Source: Ahaetulla prasina (lineage: Eukaryota > Chordata > Lepidosauria > Squamata > Colubridae). Taken from it: a DNA stretch of 64,000 bases. Positions within the stretch are counted from its first letter, which is position 1; each line of letters starts with the position of its first letter. The stretch lies in contig NC_080540.1 in assembly GCF_028640845.1 (NCBI RefSeq), positions 137,420,420-137,484,419 on the forward strand, given 5' to 3'. The notes under the pieces are model-generated. The model was not told the DNA's origin and did not search any database. It saw only the letters and a list, made by a program, of their open reading frames with translations. Shown piece by piece: positions 57,421-64,000 of this stretch. The position numbers and the translations under genes were made by a program.

Positions 57421-58569
57421 CTATTGGCTTCTTCCATGACAGTGATATGTTTAACCAATTAACTTACTCTACAACTGTGTACTTACTACACTACACATTT
57501 CTAACTGGTATTTGCTTAGAAGGACTGCCATAGTTCACATGTAGGAACAGGTTTCAGATCCCCAAGTCTTGATTCAAAAGGGATTCCCAATTCTAAATAT
57601 TAATTTTTTAAAAATTACAAGACCATGGCACATGTAAGCTTATGTCCCAAGCATGAGCAACTCCTGGAGAGTTTCTTATTCCTTACTATGGTTGAAGAAA
57701 ATTTAATTGGATTTGACCATGTGTGCCTATGTTAATGCTAAGCTGTTCTGAAAATGGGCTCTTTTCACTGAAAGGGAAAGGCTCACCCAGGAAGCATGAA
57801 ACAGGTTGGAGCTGGTAGCAGTGGTGAGATGGCCCGCTGATATTATTATTAAATGGCAATTCGTGCATGAGGAATCCGATCTGATTAGCCGGAATGTCAG
57901 TTCCCATGAGCCATCCATCCTTCTGCCTGAGCAGCCTAACAGCTTTAGAGAACCTGAATCAAGAGGGATAGACAGGCTCTTTGGAGAATGTCAATGGTGT
58001 TGCCTGGAGCTCTGCTGGTAGCATCTTGTCTTTGGCTGCTGCTCCCTGTTCTCTGGGAATTACCTCTAAATTATCATTGCTATTCTCAAAACCATGCAAA
58101 ATGAAGAAGACCAACAGAGATAATATTCTTCCATGATGGAAGCTTGCCTCCAAACACACATCCAAAGAAAAGCACATTTAATGCTAGTACTAAATGGAGA
58201 TTGAGAGAGATTCAATGTTGTTTATAGAACCAGGGTCCCAGTAGAGCAGGGTTTCCCAAATTTGCCATGCTGGTTGCGGAATTCTAGGAGTTGAAGTCTA
58301 CCATTTGCCAAGATTGAGAAACCCTACAGTAGAGAATCTTTTATCAGCTCTGGGGAATATGACTGACTTAAGGTTATGGTCAGCCATGTATTGGTAACCT
58401 TGAGATGTTAAGCTAAGAACAAGCCTGAAAACGCCAGTTAATGCAGGATAGATCAGTCAGAAACATGTTCACTATGTTTAGCAATTTTGAATATATCCCT
58501 CCAGTAATGAATCAGCTATGCTAAAAGCTGTTCAATGGTTAAAAGGTATCTTTCAAAAGGTATCTTTGT
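57421..58569. other. Intergenic with one MITE scrap
   Basis: About 58245-58325 is a degraded hAT hairpin ('GTTTCCCAAATTTGCCATGC', 'TTGCCAAGATTGAGAAACCC') of the 24.1-kb family. Otherwise nothing recognised. Confidence 0.4.
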
Positions 58570-58672
58570 TCAAAAGGTATCTTTTCTTTTATGTACACTG
58601 AGAGCATATGCACCAAGACAATCACACTTGGCCATAAAAATTCTATTCTATTCTATTTTATTCTATGGTTAG
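58570..58672 (+). mobile_element. CR1 LINE extreme 3' end, plus strand
   Basis: TATGTACACTGAGAGCATATG, CAATCACACTTGGCCATAAA and a TTCTATTCTATTCTA tail: the same 3' end as at 26.8 kb in opposite orientation, only about 100 bp long. Confidence 0.75.
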
Positions 58673-58676
58673 AATC

Positions 58677-58800
58677 AGTGGTGGAATTCAAATTTTTTAA
58701 CTACCGGTTCTGTGGGCGTGGCTTGGTGGGCATGGTGTAGCTTGGTGGGCGTGGCTTGGTGGCCATGGCAGGGGAAGGATACTGCAATATCTCCATTCCC
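58677..58800. mobile_element. hAT MITE ('CAGTGGTGGGTTTCA' family), 5' part
   Basis: Starts CAGTGGTGGAATTCAAA, passes through repeated GGGCGTGGCTTGGTGG and stops after CAATATCTCCATTCCCACC. The other end is missing. Confidence 0.7.
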
Positions 58801-59565
58801 ACCCCACTCCATGGGGCTGTCCTCTGGCCCCTCCTGTGGGCAGGATTCCATTGGGTTATGGGTGGTGGACTCACCCCAGCTGGAACCCGTGGAGCCCATT
58901 TTACTGCATCTCTGCTATGTGGGTCGACCAAAATTATCTTAGCAGAATTTGGGGGTGGGGAGGGCGTATTTGCTCTTAAGAAAAAAATCGGCATAGGCCA
59001 AACATTTTCTTCAACTTTTGTGCAGAAATGAAAAAAAGCATAAATGCAATTTTTAAAATCTTATAAACTATCCCTGTGTATCTAGCAAAGATCTCTCTTG
59101 GTTTTTATGCCTATCCCATGAAACAAATCTCACTGAGATACTTCATTGAAAAAAATAAATAAGGTGCAATTCATTAAAAAAAAAACCTAGAAGTTACGGA
59201 ACAAAAAAAAAATACACAATTAACTGAAATATTTATTTAGTATAGTATTTAGAAACAAAACATAGGACTCAATTGACCGCTAATTACTATTTATCTGAAT
59301 CCGAAATAAAGGAGAGAAAAGGACAGGAAAAATCTTCTAAAACTAAGGATGCATTTTAAAAATGGTGCCTAATTAATTTATCTGAGTTAATTAATTGGCT
59401 GAACATTGGTGGACAGGAGCTATGATGTATACCGGCACTGTCTGGTCTCAGTATGATAATTACGGATGCCAATTAAGTAAGGCATTCACCTACTTCACAA
59501 TCTTTCAGATCACATATTGCGATGTATATCTATATATCTGGTTATAATAAGGTATGAAACAGATA

Positions 59566-59569
<4 letters not shown>

Positions 59570-59652
<83 letters not shown>
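59570..59652. repeat. (GATA)n microsatellite
   Basis: About 20 uninterrupted GATA units, followed directly by a MITE and then by GGAT-type repeats near 59872-59915. GATA arrays are abundant in snake genomes. Confidence 0.95.
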
Positions 59653-59653
<1 letters not shown>

Positions 59654-59874
59654 GAGTGGTGGAATTTTAATTTTTTTACTATTAGTTCTGTGGGCGTGGC
59701 TTGGTGGGCATGGTGTGGCTTGGTAGGCTTGGCAGGGGAAGGATACTGCAAAATCTCCACTCTCACCCCACACTGGGGCCAGCCAGATGTGGTATTTGCT
59801 GGTTCTCCAAACTATTCAAAATTTCAGCTACCAGTTCTCCAGAACCTGTCAGAACCTGCTGAATTTCACCCCTG
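59653..59874. mobile_element. hAT MITE ('CAGTGGTGGGTTTCA' family) between two tetranucleotide arrays
   Basis: AGTGGTGGAATTTTAAT start, GGGCGTGGCTTGGTGGGC body and CTGCTGAATTTCACCCCTG end. It separates the GATA array from a GGAT array. Confidence 0.7.
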
Positions 59875-59879
59875 GATGG

Positions 59880-60362
59880 ATGGATGTGTGGATGGATGGA
59901 TAGATGGACGGACAGACACTGCTGTGCTCACTTTTATTGCAGTTGATTATGGACTGTATTACAAACTGAGTCTTGCTCTTGCCCCAACAGCAATTGATAC
60001 CTAAAACCATATACTTTTTGTTTATGACTGAAATGCCTACATCAATTCACCTCAAACAAACAAACAAGAAAGATTTTAAAATGTTCTATTGTAAAGTGTA
60101 AACAGAACCTTTGTTTCTATAATTACTGCTACAGGCAGGCTGAGACACAATACCTGGATTTTTCTTTGCATAGCTATGTAACTACCCCAGACGCTGAAAA
60201 AAAAAAATCAAACAGGCTGTTTGTGAATAACTGGCTAGACAAGAAATCTGATCGGTTTTGAACTTTTGATGCAGCCAGGCTATATTTATATTCTTCAGGA
60301 TATGGTAATCAGTCTTCAAGCATCATAAGTGAACAAAAAGTGCTTTCAGATGAAAGGCTCCC
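59880..60362. other. Intergenic, nothing recognised
   Basis: A short GGAT/GGAC run at the start, then AT-rich sequence without recognised features. Confidence 0.35.
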
Positions 60363-61026
60363 ATATACATACACAACATAATGCCATTTCCTTTCAGGGA
60401 ACTTTATATTATGATAAAATGAACAATAAATAGTGGGGAAGATATAAGGGGGAGGAGTCAAATACAACTAAAAATAATCTACAGGCAGTTCTCAATTTAC
60501 AATCACAACGGAGACAAACATTTAGAATAGAACAGAATAGAATAGAATTTATTGGCCAAGTGTGATTGGATATACAAGGAATTTGTTTTGGTGCATATGC
60601 TCTCAGTGTACAAAAAAGAAAAAGAAAAAAATACCTTCATTAAGGTACAACATTTACAACACAAATGATGGTCATAGGGTACCATTTAACCCTTAATGAT
60701 AGCAACAAAAAGTTACAGTCATACAGTCATAAGTGGAAAGAGATTGGTGATGGAAACGATGAGAAGATTAATAGTAGTGTAGATTTAGTAAATAGTTTGA
60801 CAGTGTTGAGGGAATTATTTGTTTAGCAGAATGATGGCCTTCGGGAAAAAACTGTTCTTGTGTCTAATTGTTCTGGTGTGCAGTGCTCTATAGAGTCGTT
60901 TTGATGGTAGGAGTTGAAACAGTTTATGTCCAGGATGTGAGGGATCTGTAAATATTTTCATGGCCCTCTTCTTGATTCGTGCAGTATACAGGTCCTCAAT
61001 GGAAGGCAGGTTGGTAGCAGTTATTT
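60363..61026 (-). mobile_element. CR1 LINE 3' end plus 3' flank, copy B of the duplicated block
   Basis: Nearly identical to copy A from ATATACATACACAACATAAT through AATAG units (60525) to 'GATCTGTAAATATTTTC' (60959). It continues uninterrupted with TGGCCCTCTTCTTGATTCGT and the segment that is inverted in copy A. Confidence 0.82.
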
Positions 61027-61029
61027 TTT

Positions 61030-62418
61030 CTATATTTTTTTCTTTAATAAATGATTTTATTTATTTTTTTATTTCTAATTGTTCTCTGCGACTCACAACG
61101 GATTTCCTACTCACGAGACCATCTGCTAAGAATTAAGCAACATTTCTTTAAGGATCAGCTTTCTGTGATCTCAAACCCCCCCCCCCCCATTTTTACAAAT
61201 GCGGAAGAGACAGGAAGAACAAAGGAAAAGGCAATTCCCCCGGAGCCATGGATTACAAAAAAAACCAAACGATGACGTAAATGGCGGAAAAGAGGTAATC
61301 GGGCTGGGATCTTAAACAGATTAAAAAAGAGAGGAAATAAAACTCCTCTGCCTTCAATTTTCCTAACAAATGTACGTTCGCTTGCAAATAAGATTATGAA
61401 ATACTCCTCTTAAACAAATACTATTCTGATTTTCGCAACTCAGCAGTCCTATGCTTCTCTGAAACCTGGTTAAATGAATCAATTGAAGATAGCAGCCTGC
61501 ATATTCCAGGGTTTCAGATTATACGATCAGACAGAATTACAGAAGCATCTGGTAAAATGAAGGGTGGAGGTTTATGCCTATATATTAACATCAGCTGGTG
61601 TCAAGATTTATCTGTAATTTACAAATTCTATGACAACAATTTAGAGACTTTAATTATCAACTGCAAACCATACTATTCGCCTCGTGAATTTTCCTCATTT
61701 CTTCTAATTGCTGTTTATGTACCACCTCAAGCCTGTGTAAACAAGTCATTACGAACTCTAGCTGACCAAATCATGGAGGCTGAAGCCAAATACCCTGATT
61801 CACTGGTCATTATTTTGGGAGATCTTAACAAAGCAAACTTAAGGAAAGAGCTACCAAAATACTTTCAGCATGTCAATTGTCCCGCTAGAGGCAATAATAC
61901 TTTAGACCATTGCTACACAACACTAAAAGATGCTTAGCGGTCTTTACGACGTGCAGTTGTAGGTCACTCTGATCATTGCATGATTCACCTTGTACCTGTT
62001 TACAGGCAAAGACTTAAAACCACAAAACCAACAATTAAATCAGTGAAGATCTGGATGGAGGAGTCAAAATTAAAGCTGCAGGTCTGCTTTGACTGCACTG
62101 ATTGGAACATTTTTGAAGATACCTCTATAGACCTGGATGAACTCACAGATACTGTAACATCATATGTCAGCTTTTGTGAAGACCTATATGTACTGACAAA
62201 GAACTTGCGAATATACAGTAACAACAAACCTTGGTTCACACCTAAACTTAAGCAGGTACATCATTCCAAAGAGGAAGCCTACAGGAAAGGTGATAACATG
62301 CTGTACAATCAGGCCAGAAATGTACTAACAAGGGAGATCAGAGCAGCAAAAAGAAGCTACTCTGAAAAACTAAAGAATCAGTTTTCAGCAAATGAACCAG
62401 CAAACATCTATATTATAT
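61030..62418 (+). mobile_element. Rex1-type LINE 5' part with endonuclease domain
   Basis: The apurinic-type endonuclease has its motifs in order: VLCFSETWL (about 61455), VIILGDLNKAN (about 61810) and VVGHSDHCMIHL (about 61960). The following linker has NKPWFTPKLKQVHHSKEEAY and REIRAAKRSYSEKLKNQ. A single in-frame TAG at 61935-61937 interrupts an otherwise open frame from about 61430 to 62418, where the element stops abruptly at a CTAT array. The RT domain is absent. Confidence 0.83.
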
Positions 62419-62424
62419 AAATAC

Positions 62425-62471
<47 letters not shown>

Positions 62472-62497
62472 CATCCATCCATCCATCCATCCATCTA
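62425..62497. repeat. (CTAT)n / (CATC)n microsatellite
   Basis: About 11 CTAT units followed by about six CATC units, directly after the truncated LINE. Confidence 0.95.
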
Positions 62498-62552
62498 TTA
62501 TATAAATATTATATAGCTAAGCAAGTTAGTTATATGAGTTTTATTACTTTTA

Positions 62553-62701
62553 GGACTTTTTTGCAACAGTTGTTAAGCAAATCACTGAAGTCGTTAAGTG
62601 AACCATGTGGTCATTAAGCAAATCTGTTTTCCCCCATTGACTTTGTAAGCCAGCTGGGAAGATTGGAAATGGCAATTGATGACATGATCTCAGAGCATTG
62701 C

Positions 62702-62748
<47 letters not shown>

Positions 62749-62876
62749 CTTGATCACATGACCGTGAGGATGCTGCAATGGTTATAAGTGTGAGGACTGT
62801 TATAAGTCCTTTTTTCCAGCCTTGTTGTAACTTAGAACAGTCGTTAAATGAAGGGTGGTAGATCAAGGACTACCTA
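62553..62876. mobile_element. TA-target MITE with internal CA array
   Basis: Family landmarks GCAACAGTTGTTAAGCAAAT, 'TTGACTTTGTAAGCC' and ATCAAGGACTACCT are present. About 24 CA units (62702-62748) sit where siblings read GGGACACTGCAACCGTCAT. Confidence 0.75.
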
Positions 62877-62879
62877 CCT

Positions 62880-63300
62880 GTTTCCCCCAAAATAAGATCC
62901 AGCTAGAAAATAAGCCCTAGCATGATTTTTCAGGATGCTCGTAATTTAAGTCCTATCTCAACAATAAGCCAGTTAAGAACGTCAGCCAGATGGATGCATT
63001 TAGTACCGTATTTCCCCAAAAATGAGACCTAACTGGAAAATAACCGCTAATGAATCTTTTGGGGCAAAAAAATAATATAAGACCCAGACTTATTTTCAGG
63101 GAAACACGGGTATATGCCTTTCTCTCTTTGAAAACTATTCTCGCTACCACTCAGCTTGAGGAGTGACAATTAATGTAGCCCTGCCATTAACCCCTTACCC
63201 CCACCACCGCTGTTGGCGTAACTTCTGTACATAAACAAAGAAAATGTCTACGGAGATTCTCTCATCCAGATCATGGTTGTCCCAAAGGTGTTTTTTTTTT
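62880..63300. other. Intergenic; MITE-like 'CCCCAAAATAAGACC' sequence
   Basis: The sentence 'TTTCCCCAAAAATGAGACC' and 'AAAATAAGCCCTAGC' occurs twice (62880-62960 and 63008-63115), partly inverted. This is a widespread vertebrate DNA-repeat style, but I cannot name it. Confidence 0.45.
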
Positions 63301-63302
63301 CA

Positions 63303-63583
63303 AGAGGCAACTGGACTTTCTGGTTTTTCTTTGAAGACATTTCACTCCTCATTCAAGAAGCTTCTTCAGCTCTGACTGGATGATGGGGAATGGAAGGATT
63401 TATAGTCCTTGCACACAGCTGGTCATTAACAACCCACTAAAAGAATGCAAATGACCAGCTGTCTGCAAGGAGTATAAATCCTTCCATTCCCCACCATCCA
63501 GTCAGAGCTGAAGAAGCTTCTTGAATGAGGAGCAAAATGTCTTCAAAGAAAACCCAGAAAGTCCAGTTGCCTCTTGGGGAAAA
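63303..63583. mobile_element. Inverted pair of Penelope-type terminal repeats, second subfamily
   Basis: Left arm 'AGAGGCAACTGGACTTTCTG' to 'GGAATGGAAGGATTTATA' and right arm 'TATAAATCCTTCCATTCCCC' to 'CCAGTTGCCTCTTG' are inverted copies of about 115 bp around a short centre near 63440. The left arm on the minus strand holds CTGAAGA-stem-GAAA-TGTC (63369 to 63336). The right arm has the same layout, but its GAAA is changed (GCAAAATGTC, 63532-63541). Confidence 0.65.
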
Positions 63584-63729
63584 AAAAAAGCATCTTTGGG
63601 ATAAACAAGGAAACCAAGGTGAATAGTTTGCTGTCCTCCTCTCCTTAGCCAAGTAGCCAACTGCAGAAATACGTTGTTGTTTTTTTACTTGTATTTGATA
63701 GTCTATTTCTAGTAAGTAACCCTTTAGGT

Positions 63730-63864
63730 CAGGGGTGTCAAACTCGTGGCCCGCAGGCCAGATGCGTCATGTGCTGGCTCCACCCCTGCCTGGTTTAGTG
63801 AAGGGGAGGAAAGTCCGAATACGTCACATGATGCTGCCATGATGATGCAAGTTTGACCTCACTG
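63730..63864. mobile_element. hAT MITE ('CAGGGGTGTCAAACT' family), copy 3
   Basis: CAGGGGTGTCAAACTCG start and GCAAGTTTGACCTCACTG end. Flanks CTTTAGGT (63722-63729) and TTTTAGGT (63865-63872) are a 7-of-8 duplication. Confidence 0.78.
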
Positions 63865-64000
63865 TTTTAGGTGTTATATTGGGAGTGGGGGGCAAATACA
63901 TACCTTCCCAGGGCTCTAAATTGATCACAGCTTCTTTTCTTTAAACTACTCACTATTTGTTTTTGAGGATCTCTCTGACTCCTTTCTACCAGATTTTTCA

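Overview
The window is AT-rich vertebrate nuclear DNA, almost certainly from a snake. The evidence is one intron-split amniote gene and a repeat set typical of squamates: CR1 LINEs whose 3' ends carry AATAG arrays, Rex1-type and L2-like LINEs, BovB LINE sequence with a BovB-tailed tRNA SINE, Penelope-like elements, hAT and TA-target MITEs, and a Ty3/gypsy LTR element. I see no bacterial or phage genes and no CRISPR array.

The only host gene I can name is CHMP6 (ESCRT-III subunit, Vps20 orthologue), on the + strand from 1888 to 13651. Eight coding exons with consensus splice sites add up to 200 codons, and start, stop and MIM2 motif are intact. A CpG-dense promoter with GC-box and ETS-like motifs lies just upstream. 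The introns hold palindromic sequence, SINEs and MITEs.

From about 14 kb to the end the DNA is gene-poor and repeat-dominated. Regions: 16.7-18.8 kb, a TA MITE, a hAT element with internal tandem repeats and an L2-like LINE; 19.9-22.5 kb, a cluster of TA MITEs; 26.6-27.1 kb, BovB joined to a CR1/AATAG tail; 30.2-32.6 kb, a long L2-like LINE copy; 33.1-35.4 kb, a Penelope-like element broken by a MITE, a LINE tail and a solo LTR; 38.6 kb, an LTR fragment; 43.2-43.5 kb, a possible terminal exon of an unidentified minus-strand gene; 45.4-50.7 kb, a CR1 LINE split by a SINE and by a Ty3/gypsy element with identical LTRs; 50.7-57.4 kb, Rex1-type LINE pieces and a 222-bp TA tract; 54.8-55.5 and 60.4-61.0 kb, a duplicated block; 61.0-62.4 kb, a Rex1 endonuclease module; 63.3-63.6 kb, an inverted Penelope terminal repeat.

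The most interesting signals are hammerhead-ribozyme-like cores in several Penelope-type repeats, an LTR element with identical LTRs but a frame-broken interior, a Penelope element with three insertions bounded by target-site duplications, and a CR1 block copied at two places, one with an inverted 5' end. I found no convincing new multi-gene system. The reading frames outside CHMP6 are transposon remnants, shadows, or (43.2-43.5 kb) one unassigned candidate exon.
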